From assembly GCF_002532075.1 (NCBI RefSeq), contig NZ_LYXE01000099.1, forward strand, positions 1-53,815: a DNA stretch of 53,815 nt, in the 5' to 3' direction. Both the position numbers and the translations under genes were made by a program. The stretch is from Candidatus Chloroploca asiatica (GTDB lineage: Bacteria > Chloroflexota > Chloroflexia > Chloroflexales > Chloroflexaceae). The notes below the pieces were generated by a model that did no database searches, was not told the DNA's origin, and worked only from the letters and a program-made list of their open reading frames with translations. This document shows positions 33,581 to 41,353 of this stretch, piece after piece (position 1 is the first letter of the stretch; each line of letters opens with the position of its first letter).

Positions 33581-33922
33581 TCAGGTAGACGAAGGTGCCG
33601 CAGCCACGACGGCTGCCACCAGTTTGGTAGCCTCCTGTTCCCAGAGGTGTCGAACTGGATCGGTCATGGTGCGTCCGCGTGTATTGACTCGGAAGATGAC
33701 GGTGATTACGGCAGTTCCGGGTTGTTGTGGAAGAACCTCGACCTCGACCCTGACTGACCACTGGTCGAGTGATGGCTCGGCGCTGTGGAACTGGCGCTGA
33801 TCGCGTACGAAGCTGTTGCCCCACCATTTGCGCCGATACCCCGCGTTGCGCAGATAGGCAACGGCCCGTTGATAGGCCGCTGACGCAGGCATGGGCAGTT
33901 CACGGATGGTGAGGAGTTCCAT
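33581..33922 (-). CDS. Conserved-looking small protein, unknown function
   Basis: A 113-residue soluble protein that is not recognised. The core looks like a small alpha+beta domain: an N-terminal amphipathic helix (AYQRAVAYLRNAGYRRKWWGNSF), then three strands (WSVRVEVEVLPQQPGTAVITVIFRVNTRG) and a C-terminal helix (TDPVRHLWEQEATKLVAAVVAAA). The gene is first of three on this strand, 49 bp before the MoaD-like gene. A minus-strand TATAAT at 33962-33967 is a likely -10 box. Function with the AOR/MoaD group is inferred from position only. Confidence 0.65.
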   Translation of the reverse strand: MELLTIRELPMPASAAYQRAVAYLRNAGYRRKWWGNSFVRDQRQFHSAEPSLDQWSVRVEVEVLPQQPGTAVITVIFRVNTRGRTMTDPVRHLWEQEATKLVAAVVAAAPSST

Positions 33923-33961
33923 CGGCGGGTCTTTTCTGGTACGATTCTATTCTGTCTATCC

Positions 33962-33967
33962 ATTATA
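33962..33967 (-). promoter_or_regulatory. -10 box for the MoaD-like gene set
   Basis: Perfect TATAAT on the minus strand 40 bases before the ATG at 33922; no recognisable -35 at 17 bases. Confidence 0.4.
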
Positions 33968-33985
33968 CCTGGATCTCTCACATAT

Positions 33986-35269
33986 ATGCAGCTTCATCGT
34001 GCCGCTCGACGTTATTTGCTTGCGACCGCCTTGCTCACCACAGGTCTAGCGGTCCGGATGCTCTTTTTGAATCTGTTGCTGGTCGAGCTTGGCTATGATC
34101 GTCAAACAGTCGCCTTGCCGCTGATCAACGATCTGCCGTTGCTCGGGCTTTTCAACAGCCTCCCGGTGGTGGCGGGGGTGCTGAGCAGCTTGCCGCTCTG
34201 GTGGCTGGTTCACCGTACCGGCCCGGTGGTTGGACTCTTTGTGGGCGGGGTGCTCTTTGCGGTGTCGCTGGTGCTGACGGCGAGTTCGACGGCACTGGTG
34301 CCGCTGGCCCTTGGGCTTGCGCTCGGTGGCCCTGCCTCGGTGCTCGCGACCGTGAGTGCGGCCCCGTTTATGATGCGCTATAGTGCTGATGCCCCTGGGC
34401 GCAACCGGCTCTTTGCGCTCAACGCCGGCTTTGCGCTTGGCTTTGCGGGGCTAGGCAGCCTGGTGGGCGGTTTGCTGCCGGGGGTGGCGGCGGTTCTGCT
34501 CGATCTTCCCCCGCAGAGCGCGGCGGCGTATCAGGCAACCTTTGCTGTGGCGAGCCTTATTGGGGTCATTGGGGTCTGGCCGCTTGCCCTGAATCTGCGT
34601 GAAGGTGAGCGGGTTGCTACGACCGATCGTCTGCCACTGGCGACATCGCGTGAGACGCCGTCGCCCAGGAAGCTCGGGGTGTTGCTGGCGGAAGGTCGCA
34701 CCTTGCTGGTGGCAGGCCGGTATGCATTGCCATTCCTAATCTCGCCGCTGCTTATCTCAACCGGGGCAGCTTTGCTCATCCCCTTTCTCAACCTCTACTT
34801 TCGGCAGCAATTTGGGGCCTCTGACGCTGCCCTCGGCTTGATCTTTGCCGTCATCGGCATAGGCACAGGTGTCGCGACCCTGGGGGCACCCTGGCTCGCG
34901 CGGTACCTGGGGCAAATGGGCAGTGTCATTGCCACACAGCTTCTAGCGATACCGTGCCTAATCATGCTTGGCCTAGCCCCGACCCTTGGCCTGGCCTTTA
35001 TCGTTGCGTTCGTGCGGGCCGCCCTAATGAACATGGCCTCACCGCTCTACGACGTCTATGCGATGGAACGCACCCCCGAAGCGGCGCGTCCCATCGTCAT
35101 TGGCCTGATCAAAGGAGCGTTCTCGGCGGGCTACCTCTTTGGCCCACCGATCAGCGCCCAGGTGCAACGTGACTATGGCTTCGGGCCGCTCTTCATCGCC
35201 ACCGCGATCCTCTACGCCTGTGCAGCCCTGGTCAATCTCGGGTTGATGCGCTCGCGGGTGCATGGGTGA
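33986..35269 (+). CDS. MFS transporter
   Basis: Integral membrane protein of 427 residues with about twelve hydrophobic segments in two halves. The first half starts YLLATALLTTGLAVRMLFLNLLLVELGYDRQ. A central hydrophilic loop lies near residues 205-235. The second half starts YALPFLISPLLISTGAALLIPFLNLYFRQQFGASDAALG. Substrate unknown. The family signature between helices 2 and 3 is weak (LPLWWLVHRTGP). It is divergent from the MoaD-like set, 63 bp apart, and its stop overlaps a fragment of a CPBP protease by 4 bp. Confidence 0.87.
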   Translation: MQLHRAARRYLLATALLTTGLAVRMLFLNLLLVELGYDRQTVALPLINDLPLLGLFNSLPVVAGVLSSLPLWWLVHRTGPVVGLFVGGVLFAVSLVLTASSTALVPLALGLALGGPASVLATVSAAPFMMRYSADAPGRNRLFALNAGFALGFAGLGSLVGGLLPGVAAVLLDLPPQSAAAYQATFAVASLIGVIGVWPLALNLREGERVATTDRLPLATSRETPSPRKLGVLLAEGRTLLVAGRYALPFLISPLLISTGAALLIPFLNLYFRQQFGASDAALGLIFAVIGIGTGVATLGAPWLARYLGQMGSVIATQLLAIPCLIMLGLAPTLGLAFIVAFVRAALMNMASPLYDVYAMERTPEAARPIVIGLIKGAFSAGYLFGPPISAQVQRDYGFGPLFIATAILYACAALVNLGLMRSRVHG

Positions 35270-35403
35270 CGGACATCGGCCTGATTGTCGTCGATTCGAT
35301 TTTGTATGGCATCATGTTTGCTCGCCGTAATAACCTGTGGGTGGTCTGGCTGGCGCACCTGCTGGGCGATATCTTTGGGCTTTTAGTGTTGATGTCCGTG
35401 TAA
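35266..35403 (+). pseudogene. C-terminal fragment of a CPBP (CAAX-type) intramembrane protease
   Basis: A 45-codon frame from GTG 35266 to TAA 35403 encodes SILYGIMFARRNNLWVVWLAH followed by LLGDIFGLLVL. This matches the last conserved block of CPBP glutamic proteases, with the His and, four residues on, Asp of the active site. The Glu-Glu-xx-Arg block and the other membrane helices are absent. The frame starts by overlapping the MFS stop (GTGA) and ends 7 bases before the SLC13 gene, whose ribosome site AAGGAG includes its stop. It is most likely the tail of a deleted gene. Confidence 0.65.
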
Positions 35404-35410
35404 GGAGAAC

Positions 35411-37273
35411 ATGATGACCAGTGACATTCTCATTGTACTCAGTATTCTTTTGGCAACGATCATTCTTTTTGTCAGTGATCGTTTGCGTCTGGATGTGGTG
35501 GCGCTGCTTGCGCTGCTCGCCCTTACCCTGACCGGTATCCTGACCCCTGCCGAAGCCTCGGCAGGCTTTGGCGATACGGTCGTGATCTTGATTGCCGCCC
35601 TCTTTGTGGTTGGTGAGGCGTTGTTGCGGACGGGGGTGGCGGCTTCGATTAGCCGCTGGCTCGGGCGGGTTGCCGGGACAAGTGAGTTACGCATTATTGT
35701 GATGTTGATGGTGGTGGTGGCCCCCCTTTCGGCCTTTATCAGTTCGACTGGGACGGTGGCGATTATGCTACCGGTGGTGGTTGCGCTGGCGCGGCGCGCT
35801 CGCATCAGCCCTTCGCGCTTGCTGATCCCGATGGCGTATGCGGCCCTCATCGGTGGCATGTTGACGCTTATTGGAACCCCACCGAATCTTGTCGCGAGTG
35901 AAGCCCTGGCGAATGCCGGTCGTGATCCGTTTGGTTTCTTTAGCTTTACCCCGATTGGCCTGCTTGTTTTGGGGGTGACGATCATCTTCATGGCCCTGGC
36001 CGGGCGCCATCTGCTCCCTACCAGAGTTCAGCCACCCGCAGATGCACCTGATGCGCGCAGTGATGCGCTCACATCGGCTGAATTGATTGATGCATACGCC
36101 GTGAAGGATGATCTGGTCTCGCTGCGTGTTCGCCCAACGTCGCCCTTGATTGGCAAGAGCGTCGTCGAGAGCACGTTGAGCACAGCGTATGATGTGACGT
36201 TGCTGGCTTCGTACCCGTGGCAGATTGATCGTGCCGAGCCAGGCAAGGCCCGGGCGGTCAATGCCAATACCCGCTTTGCCGCTGGTGACATGCTGGATCT
36301 GCAAGCGCCGGTGGCACAGGTCGAGCGCATGGCAATTGAACTTGACCTCGATGTGTTGCCTTCGCCCCTCGAGAGCGGCCATTTGAACACGGGGTTGCTG
36401 GTCGTCGAAGTCGCCCTGACGCCGCGTTCGAGCTTTCTTGGGCGCTCGGTGGTGGATCTGGCGGTACGCAGTCGTTTCGGCGTCAATGTGCTTGGCGTGC
36501 AACGCTTGGGGCAGCCTCTCAAGGAAGCCTTTGCCCAGGAACAACTGCGCTTCGGGGATACGTTGCTGGTCGCCGGGCCAATGGCAACGCTCGCCCCGCT
36601 TGTGCGTGACCAGCGCTACTACGGTGATTTTGTGATTGCGGCGGTGCCCCCCCAACTCGAGGCCGAGCAAGAGACGACGATGACACCGCAGGCCCCTGTT
36701 GCGATCATCATTACCCTCTTGATGCTGATCGTGATGGTGGGAGGATGGCTCCCGACGATGACGGTTGCGCTGTTTGCCGCCGTGGCCCTGGTGCTGACGG
36801 GTTGCGTCAAAGTCACGGATGTCTACAAACGCATGAGTTGGGAGAGTCTGGTCTTGATTGCGGCGATGTTGCCGATGGCAACGGCACTGAACAAGACGGG
36901 GGGCACGTCGCTCATTGCCGGGGGCATTGTCGAGACGATCGGCCCCCTTGGGCCACTGGCGCTGATCGTAGGGATGTTCTTGCTCACCACCATCTTCAGT
37001 CAGTTCATCTCGAATACGGCGACGGCGGTGCTGATGATGCCGATTGCCCTCGAAGCCGCCAGCAGGCTTGGCGTTGCCCCCGAACCGCTCTTGATGACCG
37101 TTGCCATTGCCGCCTCGACCGCCTTTGCCACCCCGATCGCCTCACCTGTCAACACCCTGGTGCTGACCCCGGGTGGCTATCGTTTTGCCGACTATGCGCG
37201 GGCGGGCATCCCCCTGCAACTGCTGGTGCTGGTGATCTGCATGATCTTTGTGCCGCTTCTGTTTCCGTTTTAG
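35411..37273 (+). CDS. SLC13/DASS family transporter with two TrkA-C domains
   Basis: Integral membrane transporter of 620 residues. The first transmembrane block (LDVVALLALLALTLTGILTPAEASAGFGD; STGTVAIMLPVVVALARR; LIGTPPNLVASEAL) and the last one (FSQFISNTATAVLMMPIA; TAFATPIASPVNTLVLTPGGY) hold the paired SNT/SGT substrate motifs of the family. Between them, about residues 215-420, lie two TrkA-C (RCK_C) regulatory domains (LRVRPTSPLIGKSVVES; VALTPRSSFLGRSVVDLAVRSRFGVNVLGVQR). Members carry sulfate, dicarboxylates or related anions; which one is not decided here. AAGGAG precedes the ATG. Confidence 0.9.
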   Translation: MMTSDILIVLSILLATIILFVSDRLRLDVVALLALLALTLTGILTPAEASAGFGDTVVILIAALFVVGEALLRTGVAASISRWLGRVAGTSELRIIVMLMVVVAPLSAFISSTGTVAIMLPVVVALARRARISPSRLLIPMAYAALIGGMLTLIGTPPNLVASEALANAGRDPFGFFSFTPIGLLVLGVTIIFMALAGRHLLPTRVQPPADAPDARSDALTSAELIDAYAVKDDLVSLRVRPTSPLIGKSVVESTLSTAYDVTLLASYPWQIDRAEPGKARAVNANTRFAAGDMLDLQAPVAQVERMAIELDLDVLPSPLESGHLNTGLLVVEVALTPRSSFLGRSVVDLAVRSRFGVNVLGVQRLGQPLKEAFAQEQLRFGDTLLVAGPMATLAPLVRDQRYYGDFVIAAVPPQLEAEQETTMTPQAPVAIIITLLMLIVMVGGWLPTMTVALFAAVALVLTGCVKVTDVYKRMSWESLVLIAAMLPMATALNKTGGTSLIAGGIVETIGPLGPLALIVGMFLLTTIFSQFISNTATAVLMMPIALEAASRLGVAPEPLLMTVAIAASTAFATPIASPVNTLVLTPGGYRFADYARAGIPLQLLVLVICMIFVPLLFPF

Positions 37274-37311
37274 GCAAGGATTTAGGGTGCTTGACAGCTT
37301 ACGCTCATCGT

Positions 37312-37353
37312 AGTGCCGACTTCAGTCGGCTGAGCCCGACTGAAGTCGGCACT
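37312..37353. repeat. Perfect 18-bp hairpin after the SLC13 gene
   Basis: AGTGCCGACTTCAGTCGG and its complement around a 6-base loop. The outer bases match the inner hairpin of the MITE-like element at 13537-13570, so both belong to one repeat family. It may also end transcription of the transporter gene. Confidence 0.8.
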
Positions 37354-37423
37354 CCGTCCTTAGCGCCTTTGCGTCTAGGGTAATTGCATCATACGAAACC
37401 GGATACAAAAAGACGCTCTATCA

Positions 37424-37772
37424 GGGCACCCGCAAGGGGTGCCCCTACAGGGCCGGGGCCGAACCCGGTGTACGGGCACCCGCAAGGGGTGCCCCTACAG
37501 GGCCGGGGCCGAACCCGGTGTACGGGCACCCGCAAGGGGTGCCCCTACAGGGCCGGGGCCGAACCCGGTGTACGGGCACCCGCAAGGGGTGCCCCTACAG
37601 GGCCGGGGCCGAACCCGGTGTACGGGCACCCGCAAGGGGTGCCCCTACAGGGCCGGGGCCGAACCCGGTGTACGGGCACGGGCACCCGCAAGGGGTGCCC
37701 CTACAGGGCCGGGGCCGAACCCGGTGTACGGGCACCCCTTGCGGGTGCCCTTGCGGGTGCCCTTGCGGGGTG
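37424..37772. repeat. Six-copy 50-bp tandem repeat plus inverted terminal unit
   Basis: Copies start at 37424, 37474, 37524, 37574, 37624 and, after a 6-base slip (GGGCAC), at 37680. Each has the 21-bp near-palindrome GGGCACCC-N5-GGGTGCCC, then CTACAGGGCCGGGGCC and GAACCCGGTGTAC. The array ends with the reverse complement of the 21-mer (37730-37750) running into two exact and one imperfect copies of the 12-mer CCCTTGCGGGTG. Open frames through it are translation of the repeat and not genes. Confidence 0.95.
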
Positions 37773-37836
37773 CATACACGGAAGATGCAATCGCCCTGCT
37801 TTGCGTCAAGGGACTCTATCTTTGTGGAACTCGTAC

Positions 37837-37845
37837 TGGTATAAT
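37837..37845 (+). promoter_or_regulatory. Extended -10 promoter for the UspA gene
   Basis: TGGTATAAT, a perfect extended -10 element, 113 bases before the ATG at 37959; no -35 box needed or seen. The remaining bases between the repeat array and the gene show no other feature. Confidence 0.6.
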
Positions 37846-37958
37846 GTCAATGGAGGGTAAATTGATCTTCCGGGATAATTCCTGGCAAGGGAGCCTGGAT
37901 GAAGCCTTCGCTACATGCGTTGTTGCGGTAGCAAGTACCGGTTTATCAGAGAGGCCTT

Positions 37959-38405
37959 ATGTACAATCACATTCTTGTTCCCCTGGATGGTTCGCCGCTC
38001 GCTGAACAGGTTCTACCTCACGTGCGAGCACTGGCTAGTGCTGGACTGGCGTCAAAAGTGACGTTGATGCGCGCCGTTCCCCGCGAATACCCCGATGTCA
38101 TTGAAAGCGCTACGAAAAGTACCGAGTTCGTTGATCCGATGAAAAAACTGCTCAACGATGCTCATTCTTATCTCGCTGACCTGATCGGCCCGCTACGTGA
38201 TGAGGGCTTGCAGGTCGGAACCGAGGTCTTGATCCGTTATCCTGCCGATGCGATCCTTGAGTTTGCCGAGAGCGAAGGCGTTGATCTGATCGCTCTGGCA
38301 ACGCATGGTCGGGGTGGCCTTGGCCGCTGGATCTATGGCAGTGTCACGCAGAAGATTATGCAGACGACGCCGGTTCCGATGCTGGTTGTTCGTCCCCAGG
38401 CCTGA
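37959..38405 (+). CDS. Universal stress protein, UspA family
   Basis: Single-domain 148-residue protein. It begins MYNHILVPLDGSPLAEQVLPHV and carries the ATP-binding pattern G-x2-G-x9-G-S in ATHGRGGLGRWIYGSVTQKIM, so nucleotide binding is likely. Role: general stress or energy-state response; partners are unknown. GAGAGG precedes the ATG. The gene stands alone between the repeat array and a strong terminator. Confidence 0.93.
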   Translation: MYNHILVPLDGSPLAEQVLPHVRALASAGLASKVTLMRAVPREYPDVIESATKSTEFVDPMKKLLNDAHSYLADLIGPLRDEGLQVGTEVLIRYPADAILEFAESEGVDLIALATHGRGGLGRWIYGSVTQKIMQTTPVPMLVVRPQA

Positions 38406-38418
38406 GCAGCTTGCTCCT

Positions 38419-38465
38419 GAAATGCGTGAAAACGACCAGCTTTGCTGGTCGTTTTCACGCATTTC
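38419..38465. terminator. Bidirectional terminator
   Basis: Perfect 22-bp stem with a TTT loop (arms 38419-38440 and 38444-38465). The loop is flanked by CGACCAGC and GCTGGTCG with A/T runs outside. It lies between the convergent stops at 38405 and 38502. Confidence 0.93.
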
Positions 38466-38501
38466 GCTATCAGTGCTCACGGCGCTTGCTGTGGCGTTCC
38501 T

Positions 38502-39518
38502 TCAATCCACCAAGACAACTTCCGCCCGGTCGGTGATGACCCCAACGTGACACGCCTCGGGTACCGCCGCAAGCGCCGCAGAGACCTCTTCTGGGGCGAG
38601 CACGACGAGCATGCCCAGGCCCATGTTGAGGGCGTGATAGGCTTCGTGCTCGGCCAGGCGGCCCTGTTCGACCAGATAGGTGAAGATCGGCGGGATGGGC
38701 CATGTGCCACGCGTGATGGTTGCGCCCATGCCTTTGGGGAGGATGCGCGGCAGGTTGTCGAAGAGTCCGCCCCCGGTGATGTGGGCCAAGCCTTTCACCG
38801 TCACGGCGTTGCGGAGCGCCTCAACTTCGCGGAGATAACAACGATGCACCGCCAGCAGCGCCTCGCCGATGCTAGCGCCGCCGAGCACAGCAGGGCGGGC
38901 GGCGTAGCCATCGCGGGCCGCGATGCGCCGCGCCAGTGAGTAGCCGTTGGTGTGCAGGCCCGTCGAAGGCAACGCGAGCACCGCATCGCCCGGCGCAAGG
39001 TCGGTGCGGGGCAATAACTGTGCTCGTTCAACGACACCAACAATCGTCCCGGCCAGGTCAAAGGCCCCTTCCACATAAACATCCGGCATCTCGGCGGTCT
39101 CGCCGCCAAGCAACGCGCAGCCCGTCGCGCGACATGCCGTGGCGACGCCCTCGACGATTGTCGCGATCTGGACGGGATCGAGGCGGGCCGACGCGACATA
39201 ATCAAGAAAAAAGAGCGGTCGTGCGCCTTGCACAAGAATATCGTTGATACAATGATTGACCAGATCTTGCCCGACCGTCTCGTACCGCCGAAGGGCCGTA
39301 GCGACGAGGGTCTTGGTTCCTACGCCGTCGGTACTGCTGACCAGCACGGGATCGCGTAGGCCTTGCAAAGCGACCCCGGCATCAAAACAACCGCCAAACG
39401 CTCCCATCCCGGCCAGTACCGCCGGGCTATGGGTCGAACGTACAGCTGCGCCCATCAACGCTTTAGCCATGGTTGCAGCCGCAAGATCCACTCCCGCATC
39501 ACGATAGGTCTCAGACAT
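38502..39518 (-). CDS. purM: Phosphoribosylformylglycinamidine cyclo-ligase (AIR synthetase)
   Basis: Purine biosynthesis enzyme that closes the imidazole ring of AIR from FGAM and ATP. The 338-residue protein is full length: start MSETYRDAGVDLAAA, the loop DPVLVSSTDGVGTKTLVA, NHCINDILVQGARPLFFLDY, ALLGGETAEMPDVY, LPSTGLHTNGYSLAR, and AHITGGGLFDNLPRILP. ATG 39518 is used because it starts the conserved sequence; it overlaps the end of hisG by 8 bp. It is last in a minus-strand run with hisG, a creatininase-like gene and a HisS/HisZ-like gene. Confidence 0.95.
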   Translation of the reverse strand: MSETYRDAGVDLAAATMAKALMGAAVRSTHSPAVLAGMGAFGGCFDAGVALQGLRDPVLVSSTDGVGTKTLVATALRRYETVGQDLVNHCINDILVQGARPLFFLDYVASARLDPVQIATIVEGVATACRATGCALLGGETAEMPDVYVEGAFDLAGTIVGVVERAQLLPRTDLAPGDAVLALPSTGLHTNGYSLARRIAARDGYAARPAVLGGASIGEALLAVHRCYLREVEALRNAVTVKGLAHITGGGLFDNLPRILPKGMGATITRGTWPIPPIFTYLVEQGRLAEHEAYHALNMGLGMLVVLAPEEVSAALAAVPEACHVGVITDRAEVVLVD

Positions 39519-40533
39519 CCTGGCGTTCCTCGCTAAGAGCCGTGCGCAGACGCACAAACGCCTCGCTTTCGGCTTTGAAGACGTGTTGCACCTGGACGGT
39601 ACTGATGCTCACGGCACCAATGTTGCGCAGGTGTTGGACTGCGGGCAACAACTCATCCTGGGGCACCACAACATTGACGGCATACCAGCGCGGTGCCGCC
39701 TGTTCGGCATCGAATTTGCTCCAGACCGGGGCAATCGTCGGGCCTTGCAAGCCGGCGAGTTCCATGCGGGCAGTCACCTGGCGTCCAACGCTCTCGATCG
39801 ACGCCCCGGGCAGGTTGGCGGTCAACGAATAGAAGAGACGCCCCTGGCGTCGGCCTTCGATCAATTCGAGCAACTGACGCACCAAGGCGAGCTTGCCTTG
39901 GTCATTGCGCAGCGTGCGCCGACTGCCCACCAACACCGCCTGTGAGCGCAAGATCGTGCCGCCGACGATCTTGAGCCGGTTATCGCGAATGGCCGTGCCT
40001 GTTTCGGTAATATCGGCAATAATATCGGCATAGCCCAGGCCAGGGGCCGCCTCGGTTGACCCTTGCGAGTCGATCAGGTCAAAATAGTTGATGCCCTGTT
40101 GATGACAGAAACGCCGGATAATCTCGGGGTACTTGGTCGCGATGCGCAAACGCCGCCCTTGCCCGCGCAACTCCATCGCCAGATCGGCGAGATCTTGCCA
40201 CGAACTGACATCAACCCAGCCTTGCGGCACAGCAAAGACCAGTTCGGCGCGCCAGAAGCCAAGATCATCGTAGATCGTCAGCAAAGCGGGATCATCACCG
40301 CGTTGTTCCACCACCAGATCATACCCCGTAATACCGAGATCAATGCTGCCTTCGGCAACCTTTTCGACAATATCGGCAGGACGATGGAGCAAGACTTCGG
40401 TGTCAGGAAGGCCGCGGATCGTCGCGGTATACTGACGCGGATTCGCCCGTACAACCCGCAGGCCACAACTTTCAAGGAGGCTCAACGTCGCATCATAGCC
40501 ACGGCCCTTGGAAGGAATCGCAAATCGCAGCAT
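39511..40533 (-). CDS. hisG: ATP phosphoribosyltransferase, long form
   Basis: First enzyme of histidine biosynthesis: ATP + PRPP to phosphoribosyl-ATP. The 340 residues include the catalytic part (MLRFAIPSKGRGYDATLSLL, DLGITGYDLV, LRIATKYPEIIRRFC, GSTEAAPGLGYADIIADITETGTAI, the PRPP loop) and a C-terminal HisG_C-type regulatory domain (LPGASIESVGRQV; GPTIAPVW; WYAVNVVVPQDELLPAVQHLRNIGAVSISTVQ). That makes it the long form, which senses histidine itself and does not need HisZ. ATG 40533 fits other HisG starts and has AAGGTGA upstream; a GTG at 40545 would add four residues and overlap the previous gene. Confidence 0.93.
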   Translation of the reverse strand: MLRFAIPSKGRGYDATLSLLESCGLRVVRANPRQYTATIRGLPDTEVLLHRPADIVEKVAEGSIDLGITGYDLVVEQRGDDPALLTIYDDLGFWRAELVFAVPQGWVDVSSWQDLADLAMELRGQGRRLRIATKYPEIIRRFCHQQGINYFDLIDSQGSTEAAPGLGYADIIADITETGTAIRDNRLKIVGGTILRSQAVLVGSRRTLRNDQGKLALVRQLLELIEGRRQGRLFYSLTANLPGASIESVGRQVTARMELAGLQGPTIAPVWSKFDAEQAAPRWYAVNVVVPQDELLPAVQHLRNIGAVSISTVQVQHVFKAESEAFVRLRTALSEERQDV

Positions 40534-40537
40534 GGAA

Positions 40538-41341
40538 TCATTCACCTTGCGTCAATGCGGCCCACCAGCGTGCAGTTACCTCTGCAGGATCACTACCATA
40601 GCGGGCAAGAAAAGCTTGATAACGCTCGTGGCGTTGTTCGTACAGGGCGATTAACTGAGCGGGATCATTGCGTTTCACGAGATCTTGTACCGCGACAACG
40701 ATCCGTTCGACCGCAAGGTTCAGCGCACTGGTGCCAAGCGTTGCCGCTGCGGTATAGCGGGGATCGCGCCCAACGACCCCACTAGTCTCTGGTTGCAGGG
40801 GCTGATTGCCAAGCGTTTCAAGGTCAACCAGATCTGGCCGCAGGGCAAGCAAGAGCGAGGTTCCCCAGAGGCCACCGTGGTCAAGCATCGCTTCGTCGAC
40901 CATGGTCAGCGGCGTGATCGCCAGGACAAGCACCTGATGCTGGTGCAGCGCACGTTGGGCCGCCTCCATCATGAACTGATCGTGGCTATAGCCGTAGTGA
41001 CCATTGAGCAACACAATCACGCGCCATCCTGTGGCCGCCAATTGGGCCAGCAGATCATCGAGCACCAGATTGAGCGTCGTTGGGTTGAATGTGACATTAT
41101 CGGGATGCGGAATACCATCACTAGCCCAGTTCATCGTTGGCAATAAGACGCCCCCGGTACGCTGCACGGCACGTTCTGCCATCGCTTCGATGACCAGCGT
41201 ATCAAGGCCAAAGGGCAGATGAGGCCCGTGCCACATCAGACTCCCCCAGGGCAGATAGATCACGGGGATCGCAGCACGGATCGCGGCGAGTTGAGTCGGA
41301 AGCAGTTGATTGTAGCGACCCCAGGGGGGCTTTTCGGCCAT
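40538..41341 (-). CDS. Creatininase family protein
   Basis: A 267-residue member of the creatinine amidohydrolase fold family of metal-dependent amidases. It has the family's PWGSLMWHGPHLPFGLD segment and VIVLLNGHYGYSHDQ. Candidate metal ligands H38, D47 and H115 are present. The usual Glu of the GSxEqHGPHLP motif is replaced by Met (M36), so at least one metal ligand is missing. The family includes creatininase, FAPy deformylases and mycofactocin MftE, and the position between a HisS/HisZ-like gene and hisG suggests a substrate with an imidazole or amide ring. That is inference. The stop is 4 bp from the hisG start. Confidence 0.85.
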   Translation of the reverse strand: MAEKPPWGRYNQLLPTQLAAIRAAIPVIYLPWGSLMWHGPHLPFGLDTLVIEAMAERAVQRTGGVLLPTMNWASDGIPHPDNVTFNPTTLNLVLDDLLAQLAATGWRVIVLLNGHYGYSHDQFMMEAAQRALHQHQVLVLAITPLTMVDEAMLDHGGLWGTSLLLALRPDLVDLETLGNQPLQPETSGVVGRDPRYTAAATLGTSALNLAVERIVVAVQDLVKRNDPAQLIALYEQRHERYQAFLARYGSDPAEVTARWWAALTQGE

Positions 41342-41353
41342 TGTGCCCTCTCC

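Noticed and set aside
37424-37772. CRISPR array
   Set aside because: Units are contiguous 50-bp copies without variable spacers, and no cas gene is nearby.
37384-38005. Two or three overlapping open frames with a repeated [15 protein letters not shown]-type sequence
   Set aside because: Translation of the 50-bp intergenic repeat in different frames; no ribosome site and no unique domain.
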